Positions 44,558 to 54,843 of a stretch of DNA of 64,000 nt are shown piece by piece; the stretch's first letter is position 1, and each line of letters starts with the position of its first letter. This DNA is from an uncultured SAR116 cluster alpha proteobacterium (lineage in GTDB: Bacteria > Pseudomonadota > Alphaproteobacteria > Puniceispirillales > Puniceispirillaceae). The DNA is taken from the NCBI GenBank assembly GCA_902547925.1, contig CACCQD010000008.1, positions 1 through 64,000 of the forward strand, written 5' to 3'. The notes beneath the pieces are model-generated. The model searched no databases. It saw nothing but the letters and a program-made list of their open reading frames with translations, and was not told the DNA's origin. The position numbers were made by a program, and so were the translations under genes.

Positions 44558-44725
44558 AATAATCTCGCGTTACGTGGCGAAGCTGACGCGCCCGTGACAG
44601 CGCCTCACACAAGATTTGTACCACAAAACAGTGGCAGACCACAAAATATAGTTGTCATGCGCGAAAAAAGTGCTGCCCGGAACAATCTCAGACATCACTT
44701 TTTTATTTCGTTTTATCTAGCTGAT

Positions 44726-45232
44726 TTAAAACGGAATATCATCGTCCAAATCATTGGTGTTCCGCATTGGTGGAGGCGTTGTTGGCGCGGAACCGAAATC
44801 ACCAATGCTGGCGCCCTGATTGCTGGCGAAACCACCACTCGAATCACCGCCGCCATAGCTGCTGCCAGCGCCGCTGTCACCGCGGCTGCCAAGCAGGGTC
44901 ATTTCACCACGATAGCGTTGCAATACCACTTCGGTGGTGTATTTCTCAACGCCCTGCTGGTCGGTCCATTTGCGGGTTTGCAATTGGCCTTCGATATAGA
45001 CATTGGACCCTTTGCGCAGATATTGCTCGGCGATCCGGCCCAGATTTTCATTGAAAATCACCACCCGGTGCCACTCGGTCTTTTCCCGCGGTTCACCGGT
45101 GTTTTTATCTTTCCAGCGTTCCGATGTGGCAATCGACAGATTGACGATCTTCGCGCCATCCTGGGTTGATCTGACTTCGGGGTCACGCCCCAGATTTCCA
45201 ACCAGAATAACTTTGTTTACGCTACCGGCCAT
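44726..45232 (-). CDS. ssb: Single-stranded DNA-binding protein
   Basis: A 168-residue SSB. OB-fold from [19 protein letters not shown] through [10 protein letters not shown] and [12 protein letters not shown] Gly/Ser-rich linker (about 115-150) leads to the acidic tip DDDIPF that recruits repair and replication proteins. The start at 45232 was chosen by similarity; the frame is open 23 codons further upstream. It is divergent from uvrA, as in many proteobacteria; no alphaproteobacterial LexA box (GAAC-N7-GAAC) is seen in the gap. Confidence 0.94.
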   Translation of the reverse strand: MAGSVNKVILVGNLGRDPEVRSTQDGAKIVNLSIATSERWKDKNTGEPREKTEWHRVVIFNENLGRIAEQYLRKGSNVYIEGQLQTRKWTDQQGVEKYTTEVVLQRYRGEMTLLGSRGDSGAGSSYGGGDSSGGFASNQGASIGDFGSAPTTPPPMRNTNDLDDDIPF

Positions 45233-45268
45233 GTTGCACTTGCTCCCTGATGCGTCGTCCCCTATGGA

Positions 45269-45306
45269 CGGATTCAAAAAATCCCGTGTGGGCGGATTCA
45301 AAAAAT
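45269..45306. repeat. Short direct repeat between ssb and uvrA
   Basis: CGGATTCAAAAAAT occurs at 45269-45282 and 45293-45306, 24 bp apart, in the divergent gap. It may be a regulator site shared by both genes. Confidence 0.55.
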
Positions 45307-45395
45307 AAGGTAAAACAGACGAAAAAATCTCAATAGACCTTTAGAATACGCGTGGGAATACACATGTGACAAGGTAATTCCTTTGGATCATTTCC

Positions 45396-48300
45396 ATGCC
45401 GCCACGACAAAAACGCTGGCGGTCTTTTTTAGCTCTGGATTATACTCAGCTCATGCCAAACGAAACAAAGAGAACACCAGCCTCTGCTGGCCGGGCGGGC
45501 CTGTCTACCGCTGCCGTGCCCGGACATGATTCCATTCATCCCCCATCTCAGGATGACATAGAAATCAGCGCTGAACCGCGTGTGATCGCTGTCCGCGGCG
45601 CGCGTGAGCACAATCTGAGCAACGTCAATATTGACCTGCCGCGCGACCGTCTTGTGGTGCTCACCGGCTTGTCAGGTTCCGGCAAATCTTCACTTGCCTT
45701 TGACACTATCTACGCTGAAGGACAGCGCCGTTATGTTGAATCGCTGTCGGCCTATGCACGGCAGTTTCTGGAGATGATGCAAAAGCCCGATGTCGATCTC
45801 ATCGAAGGTCTGTCTCCGGCGATTTCCATTGAGCAGAAGACGACATCACGAAATCCCCGTTCAACAGTGGGCACGGTGACAGAAATATATGATTACATGC
45901 GCCTTCTGTGGGCGCGGATAGGCACCCCCTATTCACCGGCCACCGGGCTGCCGATTCGCAGCCAGACCGTCAGCCAGATGGTCGATATTCTGTTGGCGAT
46001 GGATGAAGGAACCCGGATTTATCTGCTGGCGCCGATCGTGCGAGGCCGCAAGGGTGAATACCGCAAGGAACTGGCAGAATTTCACCGCAAGGGGTTCAGC
46101 CGGGTGCGGATTGATGGCGAGATGTATGATCTCGATGACACGCCGGCGCTCGACAAGAAACGCAAGCATGATATCGAGATCGTCATTGACCGTTTGGTCA
46201 TCAAAGGTGACCCGGACGAATTGTCAACGCGCCTTGCCGATAGCCTGGAAACGGCACTTGGCTTGACGGACGGGTTGGCCTTTGCCGACAATGCTGATAG
46301 CGGCGATCGCACAGTGTTCTCGGCCAATTTTGCCTGTCCGGAGTCAGGCTTCACCATTGACGAGATTGAGCCGCGCCTATTCTCCTTCAACAATCCGTTT
46401 GGCGCCTGCCCTTCATGTGACGGGCTCGGGGTCAGCAGTCATTTCGATGAGCAGCTCGTCGTTCCTGACACTCGTCAAACGCTGCGCGGCGGCGCTTTGG
46501 CCCCCTGGTCGTCCAGCACGTCGCGCTATTATATCCAGACGCTGGAATCGCTGGCCCGGCAGTTTGGCTTTTCACTCGACACGCCTTTCGGCGATCTTGA
46601 TGATGACACCAAATCAATCATTCTGCATGGCTCTGGCAAAATGCCGGTGACCATGGAATTTGATGATGGCATGCGGTCCTATCGCACAACCAAGCCTTTT
46701 GAGGGCATCATGCCCAACCTGGCCCGACGCTATCGTGAGACAGATTCGGCCTGGGTGCGTGAGGAAATGGAGAAATACCGCGCCAACCATCCGTGTGATG
46801 GCTGTGGCGGCAAGCGTCTTAAGCCTGAATCCCTGGCCGTCAAGGTGGACATGAAAGACATTTCCGACATTGCCCGGCTGTCAATTGGCGATGCACGTGA
46901 CTGGTTCAGCGGTCTCAATGAAAAACTCAAGGGGCAGGAATCGGAAATTGCCGCGCGCATCCTCAAGGAAATCAACGAACGACTGGGTTTCCTTGTTAAT
47001 GTTGGCCTGAATTATCTGTCAATGGCGCGCAATTCGGGAACGCTGTCTGGCGGTGAGTCCCAACGCATTCGCCTTGCCTCGCAGATTGGCTCTGGCCTCA
47101 CCGGCGTTCTCTATGTGCTTGATGAACCGTCGATCGGCCTGCATCAGCGTGACAATGACCGGCTGTTGGCAACATTGGTGCGCCTGCGTGACCTCGGCAA
47201 TACGGTGTTGGTTGTCGAGCATGATGAGGACTCTATTCGCCTTGCCGATTATGTTGTTGATATGGGTCCGGGTGCCGGCGTCCATGGCGGTCTTGTTGTC
47301 GCTGCTGGCACGCCTGATCAGATTTTGCAGAATGAGCAATCACTGACCGCGCAATATCTATCGGGCGCGCTGGAAATTGCCATTCCGCCGAAACGGCGCA
47401 AGCCGGTCAAGGGACGGGTGATCCGTGTCAATGAGGCCAGTGGCAACAATCTGCACGCTGTCAGTGTCGATTTTCCGCTAGGGGTGCTGACCTGCGTCAC
47501 GGGTGTGTCGGGTGGCGGCAAGTCAACACTCGTCCTCGAAACGCTCTGGAAATCGCTGGCGCGGCGGCTGCACAAGGCGCGTGAGATGCCGGCCCCGCAT
47601 AAATCCATCCTTGGCGCCGAGCTGCTTGATAAAGTGGTTGATATCGACCAATCACCGATTGGCCGTACACCGCGCTCAAACCCGGCCACCTACACCGGTG
47701 CCTTTACGCCGATCCGGGAATGGTTTGCAGGCCTGCCTGAAGCAAAGGCCCGTGGCTATGCGCCCGGTCGTTTCTCCTTCAACGTCAAGGGGGGGCGCTG
47801 TGAAGCCTGTCAGGGCGATGGGCTGATCAAGATTGAGATGCACTTTCTGCCCGATGTCTATGTGACCTGTGACAGCTGCAAGGGCCGGCGCTACAACCGG
47901 GAAACGCTGGAAATTACCTTCCGTGGCAAATCAATTGCCGATGTGCTTGAAATGACCGTTGAGGAAGGTGTCGATTTTTTCAAGGCGGTGCCGTCCATTC
48001 GTGAAAAGCTGGAAACGATGTTCCGCGTTGGCCTCGGCTATGTCCGGATTGGCCAGCAGGCGACGACCTTGTCCGGTGGTGAGGCGCAGCGTGTCAAATT
48101 GTCCAAGGAGCTGTCGCGCCGGGCAACTGGTCGCACCATCTACATTCTTGATGAACCGACAACCGGCCTGCATTTCCATGATATCGCAAAACTTCTCAAT
48201 GTGTTGCAGGAGCTTGTCGATCAGGGCAACACAGTGATTGTCATCGAACATAATATGGATGTGATCAAAACTGCTGACTGGGTGATTGATCTGGGCCCAG

Positions 48301-48413
48301 AGGGTGGTGACGGTGGCGGCCATATTGTTGCCGAGGGAACGCCAGAGACGGTGGCGGCAACAGCTGGCTCGCATACGGGTGAATATCTGGCGCGTATTTT
48401 TGAGAAAAAGTGA
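45396..48413 (+). CDS. uvrA: Excinuclease ABC subunit A
   Basis: A 1005-residue damage-recognition ATPase of nucleotide excision repair. Two ABC modules: Walker [11 protein letters not shown] and [10 protein letters not shown], signatures LSGGESQRI and LSGGEAQRV, Walker [12 protein letters not shown] and [11 protein letters not shown]. Zinc-finger cysteines: [37 protein letters not shown]. It is about 50 residues longer than usual at the N-terminus, and the ATG at 45453 (MPNETK) is a realistic alternative start. Divergent from ssb. Confidence 0.95.
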   Translation: MPPRQKRWRSFLALDYTQLMPNETKRTPASAGRAGLSTAAVPGHDSIHPPSQDDIEISAEPRVIAVRGAREHNLSNVNIDLPRDRLVVLTGLSGSGKSSLAFDTIYAEGQRRYVESLSAYARQFLEMMQKPDVDLIEGLSPAISIEQKTTSRNPRSTVGTVTEIYDYMRLLWARIGTPYSPATGLPIRSQTVSQMVDILLAMDEGTRIYLLAPIVRGRKGEYRKELAEFHRKGFSRVRIDGEMYDLDDTPALDKKRKHDIEIVIDRLVIKGDPDELSTRLADSLETALGLTDGLAFADNADSGDRTVFSANFACPESGFTIDEIEPRLFSFNNPFGACPSCDGLGVSSHFDEQLVVPDTRQTLRGGALAPWSSSTSRYYIQTLESLARQFGFSLDTPFGDLDDDTKSIILHGSGKMPVTMEFDDGMRSYRTTKPFEGIMPNLARRYRETDSAWVREEMEKYRANHPCDGCGGKRLKPESLAVKVDMKDISDIARLSIGDARDWFSGLNEKLKGQESEIAARILKEINERLGFLVNVGLNYLSMARNSGTLSGGESQRIRLASQIGSGLTGVLYVLDEPSIGLHQRDNDRLLATLVRLRDLGNTVLVVEHDEDSIRLADYVVDMGPGAGVHGGLVVAAGTPDQILQNEQSLTAQYLSGALEIAIPPKRRKPVKGRVIRVNEASGNNLHAVSVDFPLGVLTCVTGVSGGGKSTLVLETLWKSLARRLHKAREMPAPHKSILGAELLDKVVDIDQSPIGRTPRSNPATYTGAFTPIREWFAGLPEAKARGYAPGRFSFNVKGGRCEACQGDGLIKIEMHFLPDVYVTCDSCKGRRYNRETLEITFRGKSIADVLEMTVEEGVDFFKAVPSIREKLETMFRVGLGYVRIGQQATTLSGGEAQRVKLSKELSRRATGRTIYILDEPTTGLHFHDIAKLLNVLQELVDQGNTVIVIEHNMDVIKTADWVIDLGPEGGDGGGHIVAEGTPETVAATAGSHTGEYLARIFEKK

Positions 48414-48416
48414 GTG

Positions 48417-49793
48417 ATGATGGCTGATATGAGCGAAGCCCACCACAAACCTGTGCATGTGATTGGCGGTGGCCTTGCTGGTAGCGAGGCTGCTTTTCAG
48501 ATCGCCTCACGCAATGTGCCGGTGGTTCTGCATGAAATGCGTCCAGTGCGCATGACCGACGCGCATCACACTGAAAACCTTGCCGAACTTGTTTGTTCGA
48601 ACTCTTTTCGCTCGGATGATGCAACCAGCAACGCTGTCGGCGTTCTGCATCAGGAAATGCGCGAGATTAATTCGCTGATCATGCGTGCGGCTGATCTTCA
48701 CAAAGTACCGGCAGGTGGCGCACTGGCTGTTGACCGTGATGGTTTTGCCGAACATGTCGGCAAATTGCTGGCATCCAATCCGCTGGTGACAATCGCCCGC
48801 GAGGAGGTCAACGAGATTCCCGCAGAGTGGGATAATGTGATCATTGCCACGGGCCCCCTCACCTCGCCGCCACTGGCTGAATTGATTCGCACGCTTGGCG
48901 GTGAGGAGGATCTCGCCTTCTTTGACGCAATTGCCCCGATCGTTCATTTTGACAGCATTGACATGGATGTTGCCTGGTTTCAGTCCCGGTATGACAAATC
49001 GACGGATGGCGGTGATGGCAAGGATTACATCAACTGTCCGATGACGCGCGACCAATATGAGGGCTTCATTGACGAGCTGCTTTCTGGCGAGAAGATGTTA
49101 TTCAAGGAATGGGAGGAGAACACCCCCTATTTTGATGGCTGTATGCCGATCGAGGTCATGGCGTCCCGAGGCCGTGAGACGCTGCGTTTTGGGCCGATGA
49201 AGCCGGTCGGTTTGACCAATGCTCATGATGGCTCGCGCCCGCATGCTGTGATCCAGCTACGTCAGGACAATTCGCTTGGCACACTTTACAATATGGTCGG
49301 TTTCCAGACGAAGCTCAAGCATGGCGAACAGGTACGGGTGTTCCAGTCGATCCCCGGTCTTGGCGTCGCACAATTTGCCAGGCTCGGCGGGTTGCACCGC
49401 AACACCTTCATCAACGCACCCCGCCTGCTCGATGCCCAATTACGTCTGAAAGCGAATCCAAGGCTGCGTTTTGCCGGACAGATCACCGGGGTTGAGGGGT
49501 ATATCGAATCTGCGGCTGTCGGCATGCTTGCCGGGATTATGGCGGCCAATGACCGGCATAGCACGAGCTGGCAGGCACCGCCTGTTGATACGGCGCATGG
49601 GGCATTGCTGGCCCATATAACCGGCGGGGCGATGGCCGACAGTTTTCAGCCGATGAATGTCAATTTTGGCCTGTTTCCAGACATTCAAACACCCCAGGGC
49701 AAGCGAAAGCTCAAGGGCCGAGAGCGTAAACTTGCCTATGCGGCACGCGCGCTTAACTCGTTCCGCGGCTGGGCTAGTGATTGGGCCGCGTAG
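48417..49793 (+). CDS. trmFO: Folate-dependent tRNA (uracil-54-C5) methyltransferase
   Basis: A 458-residue FAD enzyme that makes ribothymidine at position 54 of tRNA with methylenetetrahydrofolate. N-terminal FAD loop [12 protein letters not shown], then [18 protein letters not shown] (a family hallmark with the catalytic-site Cys nearby), [14 protein letters not shown], and C-terminal [16 protein letters not shown]. It starts three bases after the uvrA stop, at one of two adjacent ATGs. Convergent with the next gene. Confidence 0.94.
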   Translation: MMADMSEAHHKPVHVIGGGLAGSEAAFQIASRNVPVVLHEMRPVRMTDAHHTENLAELVCSNSFRSDDATSNAVGVLHQEMREINSLIMRAADLHKVPAGGALAVDRDGFAEHVGKLLASNPLVTIAREEVNEIPAEWDNVIIATGPLTSPPLAELIRTLGGEEDLAFFDAIAPIVHFDSIDMDVAWFQSRYDKSTDGGDGKDYINCPMTRDQYEGFIDELLSGEKMLFKEWEENTPYFDGCMPIEVMASRGRETLRFGPMKPVGLTNAHDGSRPHAVIQLRQDNSLGTLYNMVGFQTKLKHGEQVRVFQSIPGLGVAQFARLGGLHRNTFINAPRLLDAQLRLKANPRLRFAGQITGVEGYIESAAVGMLAGIMAANDRHSTSWQAPPVDTAHGALLAHITGGAMADSFQPMNVNFGLFPDIQTPQGKRKLKGRERKLAYAARALNSFRGWASDWAA

Positions 49794-49809
49794 GGCAACG
49801 GCCATGCTT

Positions 49810-50430
49810 TCAGCCGCCGCCGATCCCGAATCGCCAGAACAGCAACCGCCAGATCAATAGCGGATCCTCGTCTCTGCTTCCTGCATCCGCTTGCCGGTTT
49901 GCCAGACAGCCAGCCAGATAGAGCCAGCGCGCCGCGCCGCCGCCACGTTTCAGGGTGCCAAGATCGCCAGCCTTGAACCTGTAAGTCCCTATCTTATTCT
50001 TGGCTAATTGGTCGGCTATCCTGGCCGCAATATCACCAAAATCTGCGCCGCATGTCACTTTTGTGGCAAGCTGCCAGCACCCGGCAAAACAGAATGTGGG
50101 GCTGACTTCAATATCATTGATCCGGGTCTGCCAGAGTGCGACAAGCGCCAATAGATCATCCCGGCTGATCCGCATTGCCGCAATATGGGCCTGCAGCGCC
50201 TGCATCAGGGGCACCTCCGGCGGTGTCTCTTTATCAGCCAGCGCGTCATGCCACCATTGCAATCGGACTGCCGCCAGCATGATTTCACTCGGAATCTGGA
50301 CAGCATTTTCCAGCTCATTGGCCAGACAGAAGATGTCCGCCAGAAGCCGCCGGTCATTCTTGGGGGCAAACAGCAGACAAAGCGCCAGCTGTTTGTCGTT
50401 GTCTCGTAAAATCTGCCAAGAATCCTGCAT
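49810..50430 (-). CDS. Squalene/phytoene synthase family protein (NDUFAF6-like)
   Basis: A 206-residue member of the trans-isoprenyl-synthase fold family. It keeps the fold marks (ANELENAVQIPSE, RLQWWHDAL) but lacks the aspartate-rich DxxxD motifs needed for prenyl diphosphate chemistry, like the mitochondrial complex I assembly factor NDUFAF6. The start at 50430 was chosen because the longer frame overlaps the upstream gene. It follows the Mth938-like gene by 23 bp, so the two are co-transcribed after secF. Confidence 0.75.
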   Translation of the reverse strand: MQDSWQILRDNDKQLALCLLFAPKNDRRLLADIFCLANELENAVQIPSEIMLAAVRLQWWHDALADKETPPEVPLMQALQAHIAAMRISRDDLLALVALWQTRINDIEVSPTFCFAGCWQLATKVTCGADFGDIAARIADQLAKNKIGTYRFKAGDLGTLKRGGGAARWLYLAGCLANRQADAGSRDEDPLLIWRLLFWRFGIGGG

Positions 50431-50453
50431 CGTTGCCCGATCAATGCGGGCCG

Positions 50454-50834
50454 TCAGATGGCGATGAGCGCGGCAGCGGCACTTCGCCCCTCGCTCATCA
50501 GCACGTTCCATGTCCGACAGGCAGCCGCGGTTGACATCAATTCAAGATTGACTCCATTGGCCTTCAAATCAGCCGCCAATTCTGGCAAATGCTGCTGTGG
50601 TGCCGGTCCTGCGCCAAGCAGAAACAAGGGCGGCGGCACCTCACCCAGCAAGGGCGTGAGATCGGCAAAGCGCAGGCTGGTGGGCTCGGGGCAGCGCCAT
50701 TCGCGTGTCAAGCGTGGCAACAACAACAGATCGCCCTGATAGCGTTGGCTTGTTACCCGAAAGCCGCCATCGCCATATCCATGCACAAGCTGCAACTCGC
50801 CATCGCCGTTAAAATTCTTGATTTCAATGCCCAT
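50454..50834 (-). CDS. Mth938-like domain protein (NDUFAF3-like)
   Basis: A 126-residue protein of the Mth938/DUF498 family. Marks: LVHGYGDGGFRV, LLLLPRLTREW, LFLLGAGPA and a late MSTAAACRTWNVLMSEGRS, typical of the family. The human relative NDUFAF3 assembles respiratory complex I. In bacteria the role is not settled. Gene order secD-secF-this gene-NDUFAF6-like gene is notable. Confidence 0.88.
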   Translation of the reverse strand: MGIEIKNFNGDGELQLVHGYGDGGFRVTSQRYQGDLLLLPRLTREWRCPEPTSLRFADLTPLLGEVPPPLFLLGAGPAPQQHLPELAADLKANGVNLELMSTAAACRTWNVLMSEGRSAAAALIAI

Positions 50835-50856
50835 CTGCGTTTCGCTTACCTACGAA

Positions 50857-51801
50857 TTACGAAGTGCTGCCCTGATCTCCGACAGCGCCGTCTTCCTCAT
50901 CTTCTTCGGTGCGTTTCAGGTCAAATTTGGCCAGCATACCGACAGCAACAAACACCGAGGAATACGTGCCAATGATCACACCCCACATCATTGCCAATGC
51001 AAAATCACGCAGAACAGCGCCACCGAATATGACGATCGCCAACAATGCCAGCAAGGTTGTCACCGAGGTCATCACCGTACGAGACAGGGTTTCATTCAGG
51101 GATTTGTTCAGAATGTCACGCTGTTCATAGGATTTATAGCGGCGTAAATTCTCGCGCACCCGGTCAAAGACCACGACCGTATCATTTATCGAATAGCCAG
51201 CAATTGTCAGGATCGCCGCAACCGTTGCCAGATTGAACTCAAAAGAAGTCAGTGAAAATAGGCCGATTGTTGAGACCACATCATGTGACAGCGCGAGAAT
51301 CGCCGCGATCGAGAACTGCCATTCAAAGCGGAACCAGATATACAGCATGATCGCCAGCAATGCGCACCCCACCGCCAGCATGCCCTTTTCAGCAAGTTCA
51401 GCACCCACAGTTGGGCCGACAAATTCGGTACGGCGCACCTCATAATCGCTGCCAAGGCTCTGGGTGATGGCCTGGATTGCCGCGATCTGTGCCTTCTCAT
51501 CGCCCTCCTGGCGCTGGACACGGATCAGAATGTCAGTCTCGGTGCCAAATTCCTGCAGGTTGATATCACCAAGGTCGAGCTGTTCCAACCCGCCGCGCAA
51601 ACCCGAAACATTTGCCGGGCCTGCGTTGCTGCGCGCCTCAATCAGAATTCCACCCTTGAAATCAATACCGAGATTGAGCCCGGATACCAGAAATATGCCG
51701 ATCGACGCCAGTACAAGCAGCGCAGAAAACACCAGCGCCGCCGGGTGCAATTTCATGAAATCTATTGAGGTATCGCTTGGAACGAGTTTCAACCGCATCA
51801 T
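50857..51801 (-). CDS. secF: Protein translocase subunit SecF
   Basis: A 314-residue inner-membrane protein with six spans that uses proton force to help Sec export. GLNLGIDFKGGILIEAR (the signature after TM1), a periplasmic domain to about 130, then TM2-6 with YSINDTVVVFDRVREN in the conserved TM4 region. The C-terminus is acidic. It begins seven bases after the secD stop. Confidence 0.95.
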   Translation of the reverse strand: MMRLKLVPSDTSIDFMKLHPAALVFSALLVLASIGIFLVSGLNLGIDFKGGILIEARSNAGPANVSGLRGGLEQLDLGDINLQEFGTETDILIRVQRQEGDEKAQIAAIQAITQSLGSDYEVRRTEFVGPTVGAELAEKGMLAVGCALLAIMLYIWFRFEWQFSIAAILALSHDVVSTIGLFSLTSFEFNLATVAAILTIAGYSINDTVVVFDRVRENLRRYKSYEQRDILNKSLNETLSRTVMTSVTTLLALLAIVIFGGAVLRDFALAMMWGVIIGTYSSVFVAVGMLAKFDLKRTEEDEEDGAVGDQGSTS

Positions 51802-51808
51802 TCAATCC

Positions 51809-53368
51809 TCACAACTCAAGCGTTCTGGGGCGTTTACGCTCCAGCCAGATGACAATCAGCAACCGCGTGACCATTACCGCGGTGAACAACGACGTCAGAA
51901 TGCCAATCGCCAGTGTCACGGCAAAGCCCTTAATCGGTCCAGAGCCAAACAGATACAGGAACAACGCCGCAAACAGCGTTGTCAAATTACTGTCGACAAT
52001 GGTCGAGATGGCACGTTGATACCCGCCATCAATGGCTGCCATCACCGATCTGCCACGACGCAATTCCTCACGGATACGCTCAAAAACTAGAACATTGGCG
52101 TCAACTGCCATTCCCATGGTGAGGACGATACCGGCAATCCCGGGCAGGGTCAGCGTCGCCTGAAGCGCCGACAGCGCCGCCAGAATCAGGATGATATTTA
52201 CCATCAGGGCGACGTCGGCAAGCGCCCCGAACAGGCCATAGCTGAGCAGCATATAGAAAATCACCAGCACCAGCCCGACAGCCGCCGCAATTTTGCCAGC
52301 TACCACCGAATCAGCGCCAAGGCCCGGGCCAACGGAGCGTTCCTCAAGAACGATCAGCGGTGCCGGCAGCGCACCAGCCCGCAGAATCAGCGCTAGCTCA
52401 TTGGTTTCCGCGACGCTGAATTGACCGGTGATCTGGCCACTGCCGAAAATCTGGCTCTGGATTGTTGGTGCTGAGACAACCTTGCCATCAAGGACAATGG
52501 CAAATGGCCGTCCTATGTTGCTGCCGGTGACACGGCCAAACTTTTTCGCGCCAGTGGAGTTCAGGGTAAAACTCACCGATGGCCGGTTGTTCTGGTCAAA
52601 ACTCGCCGTTGCCCCATCCAGCATTTCGCCGCTAACCATCACCCGTTTCTCGACAACATAGCTCTGGCTGTTCTCGTCATCGCCAGGCAGCAACACTCTT
52701 CCCGGCGGCACCCGCCCACTCGTGATCGCCTCGGCGCCGGTAAGGCTGGTATCGACCAGCTGGAAGGTCAGCTTTGCGGTACGTCCCAACAGCCGCTTGA
52801 TCGTCTCCGGATCATCAACGCCGGGCAACTGCACCAGAACCCGGTCTTTGCCCTGACGCTGGATGATTGGCTCTTTTGTGCCGTCGGGGTCGATCCGGCG
52901 GCGAATGATTTCCATCGATTGTTCAACCGTCTGGTTGCGAAGCTCAATCAGGCCAGCCTCATCGAGTGATATCTGATAGCTCTGGCTGTCATTGGTGGTG
53001 ATCAGCCCCCGGCCAAGCTCATCAAAAATCTGCTCAGCAGCTCCAACGTCATCAGCCTTGCGCACGCTTACACTGACCGACCGGTTTTCAACCTTCAGAT
53101 CGCTGAACCGAATTTTCTCAGTCCGAAATTCCTGACGGATGGTCTCGCCGAGACTGTTCAGCCGCTCGGTCTCAACAACCTCCATATCGACCAGCATCAG
53201 CAGATGCGAGCCCCCCTGAAGATCAAGCCCGAGATTGATTTTTTGCCCGGGAAGCAGGCCGGAGTCACCCTCCTCACCAGATGGCAACAGGTTTGGCAGC
53301 GCGTAGACAATACCAAGCGCGACAACAAACAGCACCAGCAACTTTTTCCAGCTCTCAAATTGCAGCAT
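51809..53368 (-). CDS. secD: Protein translocase subunit SecD
   Basis: A 519-residue partner of SecF. GLDLQGGSHLLMLVD after TM1, a large periplasmic P1 region with RIDPDGTKEPIIQRQG and LVQLPGVDDPE, then five spans including AVDANVLVFERIREELR. Its order yajC-secD-secF on the minus strand is the standard operon. Confidence 0.96.
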   Translation of the reverse strand: MLQFESWKKLLVLFVVALGIVYALPNLLPSGEEGDSGLLPGQKINLGLDLQGGSHLLMLVDMEVVETERLNSLGETIRQEFRTEKIRFSDLKVENRSVSVSVRKADDVGAAEQIFDELGRGLITTNDSQSYQISLDEAGLIELRNQTVEQSMEIIRRRIDPDGTKEPIIQRQGKDRVLVQLPGVDDPETIKRLLGRTAKLTFQLVDTSLTGAEAITSGRVPPGRVLLPGDDENSQSYVVEKRVMVSGEMLDGATASFDQNNRPSVSFTLNSTGAKKFGRVTGSNIGRPFAIVLDGKVVSAPTIQSQIFGSGQITGQFSVAETNELALILRAGALPAPLIVLEERSVGPGLGADSVVAGKIAAAVGLVLVIFYMLLSYGLFGALADVALMVNIILILAALSALQATLTLPGIAGIVLTMGMAVDANVLVFERIREELRRGRSVMAAIDGGYQRAISTIVDSNLTTLFAALFLYLFGSGPIKGFAVTLAIGILTSLFTAVMVTRLLIVIWLERKRPRTLEL

Positions 53369-53454
53369 GACTTGCAGACTTTCGTTTTAGGGTGTCCATT
53401 GCCACTTCACCCGACACGAGCGGCACCGCCTGGTGAGGCAGACACCAGTGCCAC

Positions 53455-53775
53455 CTATTTCTTTGGTTCGGTTTTGCCTTTGATGTCGGCGACCATGGCA
53501 CGTACGACCTGCACCTTGACACCTTTGGCAATCTCAACATCAACGGTGTCGCTGTCATCTGTCACCTTGATCACGGTTCCCATCAGACCTCCAGAAGTCA
53601 CGATCTTGTCGCCGCGCCGCATGGCTGCCAGCATTTCCTTATGCTGTTTGGCGCGCTTTTGCTGGGGCCGGATCAGCAGGAAATAGAAAATCACCATCAC
53701 GAAGATGATCGGCAACAGGCCAAAGCCGCCTTCGGCTAGACCACCAGATTGTGCAAAGGCAGGGGTAATAAGCAT
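53455..53775 (-). CDS. yajC: Preprotein translocase subunit YajC
   Basis: A 106-residue protein with one N-terminal span (LLPIIFVMVIFYFLLIRP) followed by QQKRAKQHKEMLAAMRRGD and VTSGGLMGTVIKV, the conserved cytosolic part. It binds the SecDF complex. The ATG at 53775 was chosen; the open frame extends far upstream, through non-homologous sequence, into the divergent ATPase region. Confidence 0.93.
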   Translation of the reverse strand: MLITPAFAQSGGLAEGGFGLLPIIFVMVIFYFLLIRPQQKRAKQHKEMLAAMRRGDKIVTSGGLMGTVIKVTDDSDTVDVEIAKGVKVQVVRAMVADIKGKTEPKK

Positions 53776-53946
53776 TTGGTTCGACTCCACGCGTTTCGAA
53801 ACATTTGCAGCACAATAGACGGCCTTGTCCAAGGGGGCAATGACCGATACTCGCAATAGGAGCAAAATTAGCTGAAATGAAACAAGCCCGGATAAAAGGT
53901 GGCAATGGATATTGTGGGCCGGATGCGGGCTTGATAAGCTCACGCC

Positions 53947-54810
53947 ATGACAGATCAAAGTGAAAACAACGTCCTTCTGGCCCAACTGACACGCATTGCC
54001 GATACGCTTGAGCGTCAGTCCCCTCCCCCTCCAGATGCGGGCAGGTTGCCCAAGACTGAGGCCTATGTCTGGGACTCCACCAGCCGCAATCTTGCTGCCA
54101 TTGCCAGCGTCAACCGTCTGGATCTGGCCCTTCTTCGCGGCATCGATCATCAACGTGATGCGCTGCTTGCCAATAGCCGCGCCTTCGCCTCTGGCTTGAG
54201 TGCCAATAATGCCCTGCTCTGGGGCGCGCGTGGCACGGGCAAATCATCGCTCGTCAAAGCCGTGCATGGCGCTCTGCTTGCTGAGGGCAAGGATTGCGGA
54301 CTGGTCGAGATTCACCGCGAGGATATTGACCACCTGCCTTTCTTGATGGGGTTTTTGTCACAGATTGATCGGCGGTTCATTATTTTTTCTGATGATCTCG
54401 CCTTTGAGCATGGCGAAAGCACCTATAAATCGCTGAAGGCGGCGCTTGATGGCGGTGTGGAAGGACGACCCGACAACGTTATTTTCTACGCCACATCGAA
54501 CCGGCGGCATCTGATGCCGCGCCAGATGATCGAGAATGAACGCTCAACCGTGATCAACCCGTCTGAGGGTGTCGAGGAAAGCGTCTCGTTGTCCGATAGA
54601 TTCGGCCTCTGGATCGGTTTTCATTCGATTGATCAGGAGGTGTTCTTCCAGATAGTCGATGCCTATGTCGCGCATTTCGGCATTCCAACTGCCGATAGTG
54701 ACCTGCACGCCGAAGCGCTGGCCTGGTCGATGGAACGGGGTGCCCGGTCCGGCCGTGTTGCTTGGCAGTTCATTCTTGATCTGGCGGCACGCACCCAGAC
54801 ACCGCTTTGA
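53947..54810 (+). CDS. DUF815 family AAA-type ATPase
   Basis: A 287-residue ATPase of the DUF815 family, widely conserved in alphaproteobacteria without a known role. Walker A GARGTGKSSL (about residue 95), Walker B RRFIIFSDDLAFE, and sensor/arginine motifs FYATSNRRHLMP and SLSDRFGLWIGF. Family members are often found between yajC and peptidoglycan-linked genes. Divergent from yajC, convergent with the LytM gene. Confidence 0.85.
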   Translation: MTDQSENNVLLAQLTRIADTLERQSPPPPDAGRLPKTEAYVWDSTSRNLAAIASVNRLDLALLRGIDHQRDALLANSRAFASGLSANNALLWGARGTGKSSLVKAVHGALLAEGKDCGLVEIHREDIDHLPFLMGFLSQIDRRFIIFSDDLAFEHGESTYKSLKAALDGGVEGRPDNVIFYATSNRRHLMPRQMIENERSTVINPSEGVEESVSLSDRFGLWIGFHSIDQEVFFQIVDAYVAHFGIPTADSDLHAEALAWSMERGARSGRVAWQFILDLAARTQTPL

Positions 54811-54843
54811 TATTGGCATTTCTGACCTATCCCCGACCTATTC

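Noticed and set aside
45233-45452. LexA (SOS) box between ssb and uvrA
   Set aside because: No GAAC-N7-GAAC or GTTC-N7-GTTC spacing; the nearest GAAT pair is 12 bp apart.
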